Assembly (NCBI RefSeq): GCF_000455125.1
Contig: NZ_AUWR01000009.1
Coordinates: forward strand, 1-64,000
Length of the DNA stretch: 64,000 nucleotides
Reading direction: 5' to 3'
Origin: Mycobacterium sp. UM_WGJ
Lineage (GTDB): Bacteria; Actinomycetota; Actinomycetes; Mycobacteriales; Mycobacteriaceae
Position numbers and translations under genes: made by a program. Shown here piece by piece: positions 15,953 through 26,019 of this stretch. Positions within the stretch are counted from its first letter, which is position 1. Each line of letters starts with the position of its first letter. The notes beneath the pieces were generated by a model that did not search any database, had not been told where the DNA came from, and worked only from the letters and a program-made list of their open reading frames with translations.

Positions 15953-16750
15953 GCCATTGACCTGTTCGGCCTGCTCGATCTGTGGGCAGTGGCCGGCGCC
16001 GTCCACAACGACGGCGCGCCCGCCGGGGATCTGGTCGGCGATCTGCCCAGCCCAGCCGGGTGGGAGCAGCTTGTCGCAGGCACCTTCAATTACCAACGTC
16101 GGCACCGAAATACGTTCGTAGGCACGGTTGCTCGATGCCGCGGCCGGCGGCTCGGCACCCGGTCGGCGGAACCGTGCCGCCGCCACCGCTTCCCAGGCGC
16201 CGGGAGCCACACTCGACGCGTGCCGCCGCCCGACATACTCCTCGTCGGCAGGATAGGCCGGATCGTGGAACAGCGCGGTTACGATCCGGCGCATCGCGGG
16301 CACCGTCGCGTCGTAGTCGTAGAGCGCGGCCATGTGTTCGTTCTGCTGGATCTCCCCGCCCCCGCAGATGAGCACCATGCGCCGCACCGGCAGCACCGGC
16401 GCCTCCGAGGTGGTGTCGACCAAAGCCATGATCGCGCCCATCGAATTGCCTACGAAATCAGCGGATTCGACTCCCAGCACCGCGCAGAACCGCGCGACAT
16501 GGCGGATCCGCATGCCGCGTCCGTCGTTGAAGTCGAGGACCTTGGCCGACTCGCCGAAGCCGAGCAGGTCCGGCGCGAGCACCCGATAGCGATCGGCCAG
16601 TGCGGGAATGGCGTGTTCCCAGCCGATTTCAGCGCTGGCACCGAACTCACCACCGTGCAGCAGGACAACCGCCGGGGCGAACGGGTCACCCGCTTCCAGG
16701 TAGGAGGTGCTCAGGCCGTCCACGACGACGGTCTTGCGCGTAACCAGCAC
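15929..16750 (-). CDS. Alpha/beta hydrolase (MhpC/meta-cleavage hydrolase-like)
   Basis: A 273-residue alpha/beta hydrolase: LLHGGEFGAS (oxyanion region), nucleophile Ser103 in GNSMG, acid near GACDK, and the catalytic histidine in GAGHCPQIEQAEQVN. The GNSMGG-like elbow and GHCPQ(I/W)E end are common in C-C bond hydrolases of meta-cleavage pathways. It starts at GTG 16750 behind GAGGAG and is the last gene of the nine-gene minus-strand operon that begins at 25880. With the hydrolase at 25017 and the esterase-like one at 16760 there are three in this operon, so roles cannot be assigned individually. Confidence 0.85.
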   Translation of the reverse strand: MLVTRKTVVVDGLSTSYLEAGDPFAPAVVLLHGGEFGASAEIGWEHAIPALADRYRVLAPDLLGFGESAKVLDFNDGRGMRIRHVARFCAVLGVESADFVGNSMGAIMALVDTTSEAPVLPVRRMVLICGGGEIQQNEHMAALYDYDATVPAMRRIVTALFHDPAYPADEEYVGRRHASSVAPGAWEAVAAARFRRPGAEPPAAASSNRAYERISVPTLVIEGACDKLLPPGWAGQIADQIPGGRAVVVDGAGHCPQIEQAEQVNGLLLDFLD

Positions 16751-16759
16751 GGGGGCTCC

Positions 16760-17518
16760 TCAGTCGGGGATCAGCGGGCCGATCGGCCGGGTCGTGGTGG
16801 CGTGCACCAATAGTTCGGCGAGTTCGGCGGGACGGCTCAGGAACGGTGAGTGTGAGGCGTCGATGGTCAGGGGTTCCACCCCGAGCCGCCCGCAGACCAG
16901 GTCTGCCAGCCACCGCGGATAGGCACGGTCCTGTTCGCAGCGGATGAAGCTGCGCCCGATGTCGGCCGCCCAGAAGGCCGGTACCGATACCGGTGCGATC
17001 GTCGTCTCGCCGAACCGCTCCGTCCCGAGCCGTTCGAAGGCCCACCGCACGGTGTCGTCGTCGCAGTCGTGGTAGAAGTACTGCCGCGCACCGTCGATAT
17101 CGGCGAAGGTCATCGTCCCGTCGTCCGCGAAGTGCAGATGGGCCAGCATGTCGCTGGCGGCGGTGTCGAAGAATTCAGCTCCCTCGCTGCCCATCGTCAT
17201 CGCATCGGTGTAGCTGCGGCCCTCCCTGGGCAGCGCCGCGGCGAGATAGACGATATGGCGCACCAGATCCGGGGCACTGTCGGCGCCTAGGGTGGCGTCG
17301 AAGCCGCCCCCGGAGTGCCCGACCAGAACATCGCCGGGTTGCAGCACCGAGGCCACGGCCTCTCGGCGGTTGGCCAGGGTGGACTCCTCATGGAGCCGGG
17401 CACCGTGGCCGGGCAGGTCGACGGCGATACCGGTGTGGCCGATCTTCTCCAACTCCGCGATGGTGCGACTCCAGCACCAGGATGCGTGAAACCCACCGTG
17501 CACGAAGACGAATCGCAT
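16760..17518 (-). CDS. Alpha/beta hydrolase, methylesterase-like
   Basis: A 252-residue hydrolase beginning directly with the oxyanion strand MRFVFVHGGFHASWCW. Nucleophile Ser69 sits in VGHSGGG, and the histidine is in IDASHSPFLSRPAEL, an arrangement typical of the plant methylesterase/hydroxynitrile lyase-like group and its bacterial relatives. The start is ATG 17518 with AGGAG about 7 bp upstream; a longer frame reaches back into the cyclase gene and is rejected. It is separated by 17 bp from the cyclase-family gene and 9 bp from the next hydrolase. It probably cleaves an ester or lactone intermediate. Confidence 0.85.
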   Translation of the reverse strand: MRFVFVHGGFHASWCWSRTIAELEKIGHTGIAVDLPGHGARLHEESTLANRREAVASVLQPGDVLVGHSGGGFDATLGADSAPDLVRHIVYLAAALPREGRSYTDAMTMGSEGAEFFDTAASDMLAHLHFADDGTMTFADIDGARQYFYHDCDDDTVRWAFERLGTERFGETTIAPVSVPAFWAADIGRSFIRCEQDRAYPRWLADLVCGRLGVEPLTIDASHSPFLSRPAELAELLVHATTTRPIGPLIPD

Positions 17519-17535
17519 GATGCTCCTGCCCCGGG

Positions 17536-18525
17536 CTATTTGATCGCGATCGGGTTCACCGGTGACCCGACTCCGCCGGTCACCCGCAACGGCGGCGCCA
17601 CCAGCTGGAACTCGTAACGGCCATCGACGGCGCAATCTGCGGCCAGCGCGCCGAGGTCCCAGTACTCCCCGAGCATCAACCCCATGTCGCGCAGGCACAG
17701 CATGTGCAGGGGCAGATATGTTCCCTCGACGCCGGAGACCGGGTCTTCGACCATCAGGTTGTCGGCGGCCACCGCGGCGACGTCGTGGGCGTGCAGCCAG
17801 GAGGCGCACCGCCAGTCCAGTCCGGCGCCCGGTTCAGCGCCGTTGCCGGTCGCCACAAACCTTTCCCACCAACCGGTTCGGACAACCACGATGTCGCCGG
17901 GTTCGACGCTGACTTTCTGGGCGCGGGCGACATCGTCGAGCTCCTCCGGAGTGATCGGGGTGCCCAGCGGCAGGAAGGTGTCTGCTCCGCGGTGCGCGAC
18001 CACATCCAGCAGCACACCGCGCGAGGTGATCCCCTTGCCGTCGACCTTGTCGATGCCGCAGTGGTAGGCGCCCAGGCTGGTCACCGAACTCGCCGGGAAG
18101 CCGTTGTAGAGCAGGTCGTCGTAGTAGACGTGTGACAGCGCATCCCATTGGCTGGCGGCCTGCAATGGCATCACGATCATGTCGTCGTTGAACCGGAACG
18201 GGTTGTCGACGAAGAACTTGCTCAGCTGCTGCGCCACGTTATTGCGATGCCATTCCGGGCCGTACTGCGCAAGCGTGCTGACGTCGCCGCCGTCGACGGT
18301 CATCACGTGAATCGGATTGTGCCGGAACTGGAAAGCGCCCTGCGGACCCGACGACCCGAAATCCACGCCGAGCGGGAAGACCTTGCCGCGGCGGACCAGG
18401 GCGGCGGCCTCGGCGACCTTCGCCGGGGTGATGAGGTTGAGCGTACCCAGCTCGTCGGCGTCGCCCCAACGTCCCCAATTGCGGACCGTCTCGGCCACCC
18501 GCCGGAACTCGGTCAGGTCGGCCAC
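17536..18525 (-). CDS. Cyclase-family (KynB-like fold) protein with altered metal site
   Basis: A 329-residue member of the cyclase superfamily that includes kynurenine formamidase. The family's metal motif HxGxHxDAPxH appears as QAASQWDALSHV (about residues 121-132): both early histidines are glutamine, while the aspartate and last histidine remain. Other family features are GRGVLLD-like SRGVLLDVVAHRG and PGDIVVVRTGWWE. The protein could use a different metal set or be a lyase or lactone hydrolase. GTG 18525 overlaps the upstream SDR by 13 bp. Its neighbours suggest hydrolytic ring opening or a C-N or C-O bond step. Confidence 0.82.
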   Translation of the reverse strand: MADLTEFRRVAETVRNWGRWGDADELGTLNLITPAKVAEAAALVRRGKVFPLGVDFGSSGPQGAFQFRHNPIHVMTVDGGDVSTLAQYGPEWHRNNVAQQLSKFFVDNPFRFNDDMIVMPLQAASQWDALSHVYYDDLLYNGFPASSVTSLGAYHCGIDKVDGKGITSRGVLLDVVAHRGADTFLPLGTPITPEELDDVARAQKVSVEPGDIVVVRTGWWERFVATGNGAEPGAGLDWRCASWLHAHDVAAVAADNLMVEDPVSGVEGTYLPLHMLCLRDMGLMLGEYWDLGALAADCAVDGRYEFQLVAPPLRVTGGVGSPVNPIAIK

Positions 18526-19349
18526 GGCACCGATCCGTCCGTCAGCGCGGCGGCGACCCGGCCGCCGGTGTTGCCGCCGTCGACCCAGAGCACCTGGCCG
18601 GTGATGTAACCGGCTGCGGGACTATTCAGGAACACCAGCGGTGCAGCCTGTTCGTCAGCGCTGGCGACCCGCCCCAAGGGTTTGGGAATGTCGTCGAGAT
18701 AGTCCTGCCCGTACCTGCTGCGCAATTGGTCGAGGATCGGGGTTTCGGTGACACCGGGTGCGGTGCAGTTGATCCGGATTCCGCGGTGCGCCAGTGGTCC
18801 GGCGTTGAGCATGCCGTAGAGGATGATCGCCTCTTTGGACAGCCGGTAGCCGCCGTCGGCGAGCGCGGCGGGATTAGCACGGCACCACTGTAATCCGGCA
18901 GCCATGCCTTGGGAGTTCAACAGGCCGACCGTGGTCTGCGCGTTCTCGCGGAATGCCGCCGCGGCCAGTGAGGACACATTGACGATCGCCGAGCCCGTCG
19001 GCATCACCGGCAGCAGCGCCTCGGTGAGGTGGCGCAAGCCCAGAAAGTTGATCGTGACCACCCGCTCGGGGTCACCGATGCCCGAGGAGACCCCGGCGAC
19101 GTTGAACAGCGCATCAACGTGTCCCGCCGCCCGGATCGCTGCGGCGGCGTGATCGATGGACGCCGGATCAGACAGATCCGTCGGGTGAAATTCGTCGACG
19201 CTTGCCGCAGGCTCGACCCGGTCCAAGCCGACGACCTGCGCCCCGAGTTCACCGAGCTGCGTCACCAGCGCCGCGCCGATTCCCGACGCGCAGCCGGTGA
19301 CCACGGCTCGTCGACCGTCGTAGCGCCACAGTCCAGACGGCGCGCTCAC
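18513..19349 (-). CDS. SDR of the 3alpha-hydroxysteroid/coniferyl-alcohol dehydrogenase-like group
   Basis: A 278-residue SDR. It starts AVVTGCASGIGAALVTQLG, with GCASGIG in place of the usual GGxxGIG, and has VNVSSLAAAAF, an inserted segment of about 40 residues, and only then YRLSK. The GCA(S/T)GIGAA motif and the insert between the active-site Ser and Tyr resemble Comamonas 3alpha-HSD (HsdA) and coniferyl-alcohol dehydrogenases. The ending TAPGVTETPIL is also shared. GTG 19349 overlaps the LLM stop by 4 bp. It probably oxidises an alicyclic or side-chain alcohol. Confidence 0.85.
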   Translation of the reverse strand: MSAPSGLWRYDGRRAVVTGCASGIGAALVTQLGELGAQVVGLDRVEPAASVDEFHPTDLSDPASIDHAAAAIRAAGHVDALFNVAGVSSGIGDPERVVTINFLGLRHLTEALLPVMPTGSAIVNVSSLAAAAFRENAQTTVGLLNSQGMAAGLQWCRANPAALADGGYRLSKEAIILYGMLNAGPLAHRGIRINCTAPGVTETPILDQLRSRYGQDYLDDIPKPLGRVASADEQAAPLVFLNSPAAGYITGQVLWVDGGNTGGRVAAALTDGSVPWPT

Positions 19350-20668
19350 TGCTGGCCGCGTTCCCGCTCTTCTCGCTCTTCCCGGGCAAGTTGCGCGGCC
19401 TGCACCCGACCCTCGTTCATCTCGGCCATCGCCTCGGGGATCTCGGTGGCGGTGAACGTGCCGCCTCGACCGGTCGGCAATCCGCCGAACGAGTAGGACT
19501 CGTCGAATGCCGGTGCGGTGGAGGCTTGTCGGCGGGACTCCAGCTTCTCCAGCACCGGTTCAAGACGCTTGGCCTTCTCGGCAACTGCCTTCTCGTCGCG
19601 TTCGATGAACTCCGGCAGCACCTCTTTGCCCATCAGTTCGATGGCTTCCATGGTCGCCTCGTGGCTGCGCGGGTTGAGCAACAGGATGAGCTCGTCGACG
19701 CCGCTCTCCTCATAGCCACGCAGGAACTCCCGTGCGGTCGCAGGGCTTCCGATTGCCCCGCGGCCCGGCCCGTAGGCCAGCGTCGGATCCTTTTCCACTT
19801 CTTCGAGGTAGCGGTTCCAGACCCCGGTTCGGCCCGGGGTGTGCTCGCCGGTCATGTAGTAGTGCATGATCCCGAACGAGAAGAATCCGCCGCCGACCCC
19901 GAGGCGTGCGATGGCCTGCTCGTCGGTGGGGGCCACCATCATCGACAGGTCGCCGCCGATGGCCAGGATGTTGGGGTTCACCTGGGGGGTGACCGGGACG
20001 CCGTTCTCTTCGAGTTCCTTGTAGTAGCCGTTGACGCGCTCGGCCAGCGGGCCGGGACCGGTGTAGGCGAAGCTCAAGGCGCCGATGCACTTACTCGCGG
20101 CCATCTGCACCGAAGCCGGCCGGGTGCAGGCCACCCAGACCGGCGGATGCGGCTTCTGCAGCGGCTTGGGCACCACGTTGCGGGCCGGCATCTGCACGTG
20201 CTGGCCGTCAAAGCCGGTAAACGGCTCCTCGGTCATGCAGCGGATCGAGACCTCGAGTGCTTCCTCCCACTGGGTGCGCTTGTCGGCCGGGTCGATCCCG
20301 AATCCGCCGAGCTCGGCGATCGAGGATCCCTCTCCGGTGCCGAATTCGACTCGGCCACCGGAGAGCAGGTCCAAGGTGGCGACCCGCTCGGCCACCCGGG
20401 CGGGGTGGTTGACCACCGGGGGCAGGTGCATGATCCCGAAACCGAGCCGGATGTTCTTGGTCCGCTGGCTGGCCGCGGCCAAGAACATCTCCGGTGCGGT
20501 GGCGTGGCAGTACTCCTCCAGGAAGTGGTGCTCGGTGAGCCAGACCGTGGAGAACCCGGCCTTGTCGGCCAGCTCCACCTCGTCGAGTCCGTCGGAGAAC
20601 AGCTGGCGTTCATCGTCGTCGGACCATGGACGCGGCAGCGCGAATTCGTAGAACAGTGAGATCTTCAC
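19346..20668 (-). CDS. LLM-class flavin-dependent monooxygenase/oxidoreductase
   Basis: A 440-residue luciferase-like protein, longer than usual because of a charged C-terminal tail rich in Glu and Arg (AREEREERERGQQ). The barrel motifs are VWLTEHHFLEEY, RLGFGIMHLPPVVNHPARVAERVATLD and SGGRVEFGTGEGSS, typical of FMN-reductase-dependent alkanal-monooxygenase-like enzymes. Start GTG 20668 has AGGAGG 6 bp upstream, a strong site. It lies 3 bp after the KstD-like gene. It may perform a Baeyer-Villiger-type or hydroxylation step, with flavin supplied by a separate reductase. Confidence 0.88.
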   Translation of the reverse strand: MKISLFYEFALPRPWSDDDERQLFSDGLDEVELADKAGFSTVWLTEHHFLEEYCHATAPEMFLAAASQRTKNIRLGFGIMHLPPVVNHPARVAERVATLDLLSGGRVEFGTGEGSSIAELGGFGIDPADKRTQWEEALEVSIRCMTEEPFTGFDGQHVQMPARNVVPKPLQKPHPPVWVACTRPASVQMAASKCIGALSFAYTGPGPLAERVNGYYKELEENGVPVTPQVNPNILAIGGDLSMMVAPTDEQAIARLGVGGGFFSFGIMHYYMTGEHTPGRTGVWNRYLEEVEKDPTLAYGPGRGAIGSPATAREFLRGYEESGVDELILLLNPRSHEATMEAIELMGKEVLPEFIERDEKAVAEKAKRLEPVLEKLESRRQASTAPAFDESYSFGGLPTGRGGTFTATEIPEAMAEMNEGRVQAAQLAREEREERERGQQ

Positions 20669-20671
20669 GGT

Positions 20672-22420
20672 TTACCTCCTGGGCGATTGGTTGGGAGCCT
20701 GCGATTCGGCGGACGGCTGGCGATCAGAAATGTCGGCAAGGTGTTGGGCGGCGACGTAACCGAAGGTCATCGCGGGGCCGATGGTCGCTCCGGCGCCGGC
20801 GTAGCTGCGGCCCATCACCGGGGCCGAGGTGTTGCCCACCGCGTAGAGGCCCTCGATCACCGAGTTGTCGGCGCGCAGTACCCGGGCGTGCTCGTCGGTA
20901 CGCAGGCCGCCCGAGGTGCCCAGATCGCCGAGGATGATGCGGAAGGCGTAGTAGGGCGGCTTGCCCAGTGGGTGCAGGTTGGGGTTGGGCAGCGTCGGGT
21001 CCCCGTAGTAGTTGTCATAGACACTGTCGCCGCGATTGAAGTCGTCATCGTGGCCGGCGCGGGCCAGCTCGTTGAACCGCTGTGCCGTGCTGCGCAGCCT
21101 TTCGGCCGGGACGCCGATCTCGCCGGCCAGCTCCGCGAAGGAGTTGGCCGCCTTCACCACGCCGGAGTCCAGCCAGGCCTGCGGTATTCGGCGCCCGGTC
21201 GGCACGGGTGCGCCGGGGATCTTCGGGATCGGCAGGTGTCCGGCGACGACGTAGCGGTGAAAGGATCGCTGGTCGGTGACCAGCCAGCACGGGATGTGGG
21301 TGACACCGGCCTGCTGGCCGGCGATCATGGCGTGCGCGAAGTCCATGTAGGGCGCCGCTTCGTTGATGAACCGCTCGCCGGCACCGTTGACGATGAATTG
21401 GGAGGGCATCATGCGTTCGTTGAGCATGAACTGCAGGCGCCCGTCGGGCCAGCACACCGCCGGGAACCACCAGGCCTCGTCGAGCAGGTCGGTCGCCGCG
21501 CCGACACGTTCCCCGGCCCGGATGCCGTCGCCGGTGGCCAGCGGGTTGCCGAAGCTCCAATCGTGTTCCAGCACAGGCTGATGCTGCTGACGCCACGCCA
21601 AGTCATGGTCGAACCCGCCGCTGGCCAGGATCACGCCGCGGCGCGCCCGGATGCGCTGCGCCCGCCCGTTGCGCTGCACCACCGCACCGATCACCGCCCC
21701 GGAGTCCTCGGTGATCAGCTCGGTCATCGCCGTGTCCAGCCACAGCGGTATGTCGCGTTCGACCATGGCCAGCCGGAGCCGCGCGGCCAGTGATTGGCCG
21801 ATGGCGGCCATCCGGTCGCCGAACACCCGGGCGCGAAACATCCGCCACAGCAGCTTCACCAGGACCGCTTTGCCACGCCAGGACTGGCGGACTTGGTAGA
21901 AGAGCCGAAGATCCTTGGGGCCCAGCCAGATCCCCTTGGGCGCCAGCGCCAGCGGGGCCAGCAGATTCTGTTCCTCGTCGCCGAGCTTGCGCAGGTCGAT
22001 GGCGGGCACGTTGATGGTGCTGCCGAGCTCGGAGCCGCCCGGCAGCTCCGGGTAGTAGTCGGCGTAGCCGGGCTTCCAGACGAACTCGAACCAGGAGCTG
22101 GCCTGTTCCAAGAACTCCATCATCCGCGGTGCAGCATCGACGTATTGCCGCAGTCGTGCGTCGCTGACCAGGCCGTCGGTGATCGCGCGCAGGTAGGTGA
22201 GGACGTCGTCGGGGTCGGGCGCATAGCCTTCCCGACGTTGCGAGGGCGCCCCCGGCACCCAGATGCCGCCGCCGGACAGCGCGGTGGAGCCACCGAAGTA
22301 GTGCGACTTCTCCACGACCAGGGTGTTCAGGCCGCGGGCGTCGGCCGCCAGCGCCGCAGTCATTCCGCCGCCGCCGGAGCCGATGATGAGCACGTCGACG
22401 ACGTGGTCGGGGTCGGTCAC
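20672..22420 (-). CDS. KstD-like FAD-dependent dehydrogenase (3-ketosteroid dehydrogenase family)
   Basis: A 582-residue flavoprotein. The FAD site is [19 protein letters not shown], then [20 protein letters not shown]. The C-terminal part has [18 protein letters not shown] and the signature [20 protein letters not shown], both characteristic of 3-ketosteroid 1- or 4-dehydrogenases; the Tyr of PYYA and the GDLGT loop match their active site. The likely reaction is insertion of a C-C double bond next to a ring ketone, but other 3-oxo ring substrates are possible. GTG 22420 overlaps the mhpB stop. A second, distinct paralogue is at 26746. Confidence 0.88.
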   Translation of the reverse strand: MTDPDHVVDVLIIGSGGGGMTAALAADARGLNTLVVEKSHYFGGSTALSGGGIWVPGAPSQRREGYAPDPDDVLTYLRAITDGLVSDARLRQYVDAAPRMMEFLEQASSWFEFVWKPGYADYYPELPGGSELGSTINVPAIDLRKLGDEEQNLLAPLALAPKGIWLGPKDLRLFYQVRQSWRGKAVLVKLLWRMFRARVFGDRMAAIGQSLAARLRLAMVERDIPLWLDTAMTELITEDSGAVIGAVVQRNGRAQRIRARRGVILASGGFDHDLAWRQQHQPVLEHDWSFGNPLATGDGIRAGERVGAATDLLDEAWWFPAVCWPDGRLQFMLNERMMPSQFIVNGAGERFINEAAPYMDFAHAMIAGQQAGVTHIPCWLVTDQRSFHRYVVAGHLPIPKIPGAPVPTGRRIPQAWLDSGVVKAANSFAELAGEIGVPAERLRSTAQRFNELARAGHDDDFNRGDSVYDNYYGDPTLPNPNLHPLGKPPYYAFRIILGDLGTSGGLRTDEHARVLRADNSVIEGLYAVGNTSAPVMGRSYAGAGATIGPAMTFGYVAAQHLADISDRQPSAESQAPNQSPRR

Positions 22421-23367
22421 CGGATCACCTCCATGGGTTGCGCGATGCGGATGGCGAAACCGGCGATCAGTTCGGGCGCCGGCCGGTAGTAGCGCTGGGC
22501 GATGCGATAGCTTCCCTTGGCCCCAAGAGCACCGAAAGCGGCCGCCCAGGTGCGTATTTCGTGAGCCGATCCACCGCCCGCATCGGTGATGTATGCGTTG
22601 GACCAGTCGTTGAGGTCGTCAAGGCGCCCACTGTCCACGATCGACAGGAACCGCTCGTCGAATTCCGGGTTTAGCGGTGCGAGGTCGTTCGTCCCGGCGG
22701 CGAAGTCGCGCGCCGCTGCGATCACCGCTTCCTGGCGTGCCTGGCGCTGCTCGGCGCTCATGGCGGTGCCGTGCAGGATCCGGTCCCGGGTGACCGGGGG
22801 CGCGGTCGCCAGCGTCGGGATCGGCGGATCGTGCGAGAGCCCACCGGATCCCACGACGAGTACGCGCAAGTCCAGGCCGGCCAGGAACTCCCCGACCGCC
22901 GCGCCCAGCGCGCGGGCGCGGTGTATCGGCCCCAGCGGGGCGGCGACCGCGTTGAGGAAGATCGGAATCACCGGGGACGCGGCTACGTCTGCGAACAGCC
23001 GCTGCAGCGGCTGCGTCACGGCGTGGTCGACGTCCATGGACGCCGAAACGGCCACGTCCACACCGCGTTCCAGCACTGCCTCCGCGCACTCGTGCGCGAG
23101 GTCGGACGGAACGTTCAGTGCCCCCAGGTGTGTGCCGTAGTCACCGATCCCCTGGGCCGACGTGCCGATGCAGAACGGCGGCATCAGTTGCAGGAAGAAC
23201 CCGTTGTAGTGGTCCGGCGCGAAGATCACCGTCAGCTGCGGGTCGAAGTCGGCGACGAACGCCGCGGCGTGCGCGATCGCGGCCTCGATGTCGTCCATCA
23301 GTTCACGGGGTGGTCCCGGCAGATTCAGCAGTGGGCTGTGGGACATGCAGCACAGGGCCAGTGGCAT
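22417..23367 (-). CDS. mhpB: 2,3-dihydroxyphenylpropionate 1,2-dioxygenase (MhpB-type extradiol dioxygenase)
   Basis: A 316-residue type II (LigB-family) extradiol dioxygenase that cleaves a catechol ring next to the hydroxyls using Fe(II). It follows E. coli MhpB (314 residues) along its length: SHSPL near the start, [21 protein letters not shown], and an RYYRP...AGF end. With start ATG 23367 the two essential histidines fall at His115 and His179, the E. coli numbering. A GTG 12 bp earlier has no room for a ribosome site, whereas AGGGGG sits 11 bp before the ATG. It overlaps mhpA by 65 bp and the KstD-like gene by 4 bp. The true substrate may be larger than dihydroxyphenylpropionate. Confidence 0.93.
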   Translation of the reverse strand: MPLALCCMSHSPLLNLPGPPRELMDDIEAAIAHAAAFVADFDPQLTVIFAPDHYNGFFLQLMPPFCIGTSAQGIGDYGTHLGALNVPSDLAHECAEAVLERGVDVAVSASMDVDHAVTQPLQRLFADVAASPVIPIFLNAVAAPLGPIHRARALGAAVGEFLAGLDLRVLVVGSGGLSHDPPIPTLATAPPVTRDRILHGTAMSAEQRQARQEAVIAAARDFAAGTNDLAPLNPEFDERFLSIVDSGRLDDLNDWSNAYITDAGGGSAHEIRTWAAAFGALGAKGSYRIAQRYYRPAPELIAGFAIRIAQPMEVIR

Positions 23368-25015
23368 CGGGGCTTTCACCCCCTTGCACGGGAAGGGCCG
23401 TCGGCTTGAGCGACAAAGCGCTGCACAGTCGTGCGCTCACCTCGGGTGCGCGCTGGGCGATGCAGGCGGCGGCAATGCAGCGGTCCGGGCGCAGGAACAG
23501 CACCGATTCGCTGTGGCGGTCGAACCAGGCCTTCAGCGCGCCGGTCCGGTCGCCGACGATGGTGATGGCGGGGTCATCGGCCTGACCGGGCGGGGTCCAG
23601 TGCAGTTGGGTCGAGGGTCGCACCGCGATGAAGCTCGCCCCCAGCGCCGTCCACCGCGCGAACGCCTCCTCGCCGAGCAGCGCCCGGGGATTGTTGTTCC
23701 AGGCCAATACCGCGAACCCGGTGCCGATCACGTCGTCGAGGAGTAGGTCTGTGCCAGTGCGGGTGTCGACGCGAGGCTGGATGAACAGGGTTCCCGCCGG
23801 GGAGTCGGGGCGCCGTGGCTGGTCATGGACGACCGCACCCTGCTCGTAGCGCGGCATCGGTTTGAACCGCATCTCCAGGACGTAGCGTTTGAGGGTCGGT
23901 ACCGCCGAGGCGGCCCGGATCACCCGGTCACGCAGGCCGGCGACGCGGCGGTTGGTCGGCGAGATCACTTTGCCCACCATCGTGGAGAGGTCGATCATGG
24001 CGCGGGCGTGCTTGCGACGCTCGGTGTCGTAGCTGTCCAGCAGGCTTGGCCGAGCCTGACCCCGGACCACCGCGGCCAGCTTCCAGCCCAGGTTCATCGC
24101 GTCGCGGATCCCGCTGTTGTAGCCCTGGCCCTGCCAGACCGGCATGAGATGGGCGGCGTCGCCGGCCAACAGCAGCCGCCCGCGGCGGAAGGCCCCGGCG
24201 ATCCGGGAGTGGTGGGTGTAGAGCCGGTGGCGGATCACGTCGACGTCGTGCGGATAAGGCAGGAACGGGGCCAGCATGGCCGCGACGAATTCGGGATCCT
24301 CGGCCTGCTCATCGGTCTCGTGGGCGTGGATCATGAACTCGAACCGGCGAATACCGTGCGCAATCGAGATCGATGCGTACGGGCGCGCCGGGTCGGCGCC
24401 GACTTCACTGTTGGGATGGCCGAGCGGGTCATTGGCGATGTCAACCACCAGCCAGCGCGTCGACGAGGTGGTGCCGTCGAAGGACACTCCCATCAGCCGG
24501 CGGGTGGCGCTGCGCCCGCCGTCGCACCCGACCACGTAGCGAGCCGACACCGTCTCGGGTTCCGGTCCGTCGCCACCGATGCTGACCGCCACCGCATCGT
24601 CGGTTTCAGCACACCCAGTCATCGGCCGGCCCCACAACACCTGGACGTGGTCGAAGCGTTCCAAGCCGCGCAGCAGTTCGGCGTCGACCAGCGGCTGCAC
24701 GAATCCATTGCGCTTGGGCCAGCCGAAACAGGCGTCGGCAGGCGCCATTTCGGCCAGCAGTCGCCGGCGGCCGTCATAGAACCGCAGGATCTGGTTCGGG
24801 ACGGTATGCGGCAGCACAGCATCCACCAGGCCGATCGCCTGGAAGGTGCGCAGCGACTCATCGTCGAGGCCGACCCCGCGGGGATAGTCGATGAGGGTGT
24901 CGCGGTCCTCGATGACCAGGGTGCGAATCCCTTGCAGGCCGAGGATGTTGGCCAGGGTCAGGCCGACCGGCCCGGCGCCGACCACGACGACTTCGACATC
25001 ACTGAGCGCAGCCAC
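23303..25015 (-). CDS. mhpA: 3-(3-hydroxyphenyl)propionate hydroxylase-like FAD monooxygenase (MhpA-type)
   Basis: A 570-residue flavin hydroxylase of the MhpA/PheA group. It has the FAD dinucleotide motif [15 protein letters not shown] (from residue 9), the DG motif [14 protein letters not shown], the GD motif [18 protein letters not shown] and [13 protein letters not shown]. These enzymes hydroxylate a phenol to a catechol with NAD(P)H and O2. Start GTG 25015 directly follows the TAG of the upstream hydrolase; the longer frame overlaps that gene and is rejected. Position next to mhpB fits making the catechol that MhpB cleaves. A C-terminal thioredoxin-like domain about 160 residues long is likely. 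Confidence 0.9.
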   Translation of the reverse strand: MAALSDVEVVVVGAGPVGLTLANILGLQGIRTLVIEDRDTLIDYPRGVGLDDESLRTFQAIGLVDAVLPHTVPNQILRFYDGRRRLLAEMAPADACFGWPKRNGFVQPLVDAELLRGLERFDHVQVLWGRPMTGCAETDDAVAVSIGGDGPEPETVSARYVVGCDGGRSATRRLMGVSFDGTTSSTRWLVVDIANDPLGHPNSEVGADPARPYASISIAHGIRRFEFMIHAHETDEQAEDPEFVAAMLAPFLPYPHDVDVIRHRLYTHHSRIAGAFRRGRLLLAGDAAHLMPVWQGQGYNSGIRDAMNLGWKLAAVVRGQARPSLLDSYDTERRKHARAMIDLSTMVGKVISPTNRRVAGLRDRVIRAASAVPTLKRYVLEMRFKPMPRYEQGAVVHDQPRRPDSPAGTLFIQPRVDTRTGTDLLLDDVIGTGFAVLAWNNNPRALLGEEAFARWTALGASFIAVRPSTQLHWTPPGQADDPAITIVGDRTGALKAWFDRHSESVLFLRPDRCIAAACIAQRAPEVSARLCSALSLKPTALPVQGGESPDATGPVLHVPQPTAESAGTTP

Positions 25016-25016
25016 G

Positions 25017-25880
25017 CTAGCGCTCCAGCAGAAATTCCAGGTGAAGGCGGTTGAAGGTCTCGGGGTCCTCATACTGTGGCCAGTGGCCGCAGCCGGGCAT
25101 CAGTTCAAACCGGGCGCCGGGGATCATCGACGCGATCCGCTTGCCCTCCTCGACGTCGGCCGTCGGGTCGTCGCTGGTCCAGACCACCAGGGTGGGCGCA
25201 GTGATTCTTCCGTATTCGGCGGGCCCCAATAGATTCCGCGCCCGGATCTGCGGGTCCTGCAACGCCATGATGTCGCGCATTGCGTCGACGAATCCCGGCA
25301 ACCGGTAGATCCGCTGACGGCTGGCCACGATGTCGTCGTAGTCCTTGGTCTTGTCGGCCATCAACCACTTGATGCGCGCCTGGACCGTTTCCCAGCTGGG
25401 ATTCTCGACCGCAGCCATCGACAACGTGACGATTCGCTTCATCACCTCGGGATCGGCCTGGGAACCACCCGCGGTGTTGAGCACCAACCGGTGAACCCGG
25501 TCCGGGTGGTCGATGGCGGCGCGCGCCGCCACCCAGCCGCCGAGGGATTCGCCGCTGATGCTGGCCGTCTGCGCACCGATCGCGTCCAGCACGTCCACCA
25601 GGTGCGCCACGTAGTGGCCAACCTCCAGGGGGTGACCGGGCTTGTCGGTGTAGCCGTGACCGAGCATGTCCACCGACCAGGTCCAGAAATGCTCGGCGTG
25701 CGCGGCGAGATTTCGGACGTAGGCCTCGGCGTGCCCCCCGGATCCGTGCAGCAGCACCAGTACCGGCTTGGCCGGGTCGCCGGCCCGCAAGTACCGGGTG
25801 CGCACACCGCGCGCATCGAGGTAGCCCTGCTCGAACGCGACGCCCTGGAGATCACTCCAGACGCTCTCGAACTCCGGCAC
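25017..25880 (-). CDS. Meta-cleavage-product hydrolase (MhpC-like alpha/beta hydrolase)
   Basis: A 287-residue alpha/beta hydrolase: [12 protein letters not shown] (oxyanion), nucleophile Ser112 in SGESLGG, acid in TSDDPTAD, His in [15 protein letters not shown]. The GESLGG elbow and GHWPQ(Y/W)E ending are the pattern of MhpC/BphD/HsaD-type C-C hydrolases. It heads the operon, followed at 1 bp by mhpA and then mhpB, the natural order hydrolase, hydroxylase and ring-cleavage enzyme. An island-type operator (25907-25921) lies 26 bp upstream, so the operon probably belongs to the wider regulon. Confidence 0.87.
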   Translation of the reverse strand: MPEFESVWSDLQGVAFEQGYLDARGVRTRYLRAGDPAKPVLVLLHGSGGHAEAYVRNLAAHAEHFWTWSVDMLGHGYTDKPGHPLEVGHYVAHLVDVLDAIGAQTASISGESLGGWVAARAAIDHPDRVHRLVLNTAGGSQADPEVMKRIVTLSMAAVENPSWETVQARIKWLMADKTKDYDDIVASRQRIYRLPGFVDAMRDIMALQDPQIRARNLLGPAEYGRITAPTLVVWTSDDPTADVEEGKRIASMIPGARFELMPGCGHWPQYEDPETFNRLHLEFLLER

Positions 25881-25906
25881 CGGCCACCTCTTCCCTAGCT
25901 CGCGGT

Positions 25907-25921
25907 GGAAATGTGATTCTC
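25907..25921. promoter_or_regulatory. Island-wide palindromic operator, copy 2
   Basis: GGAAAT-GTG-ATTCTC. The right arm is perfect and the left arm has two changes from GAGAAT. It lies 26 bp before the start of the meta-cleavage operon, in the 139-bp gap divergent from the IclR gene. The core differs from the perfect copy at 62307 only in the left arm. Confidence 0.6.
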
Positions 25922-26019
25922 GTTTTACGGCATATTGGACGTGCTTTTATCGCACATGTATGTACGTTATATTCAAGAGCATCACTCTCATGCGGGTGGA
26001 TGTCAAGGAGGCCCTGCCG

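Noticed and set aside
23368-23379. GTG 23379 as the mhpB start
   Set aside because: No room for a ribosome site; the ATG at 23367 gives E. coli numbering for both catalytic histidines.
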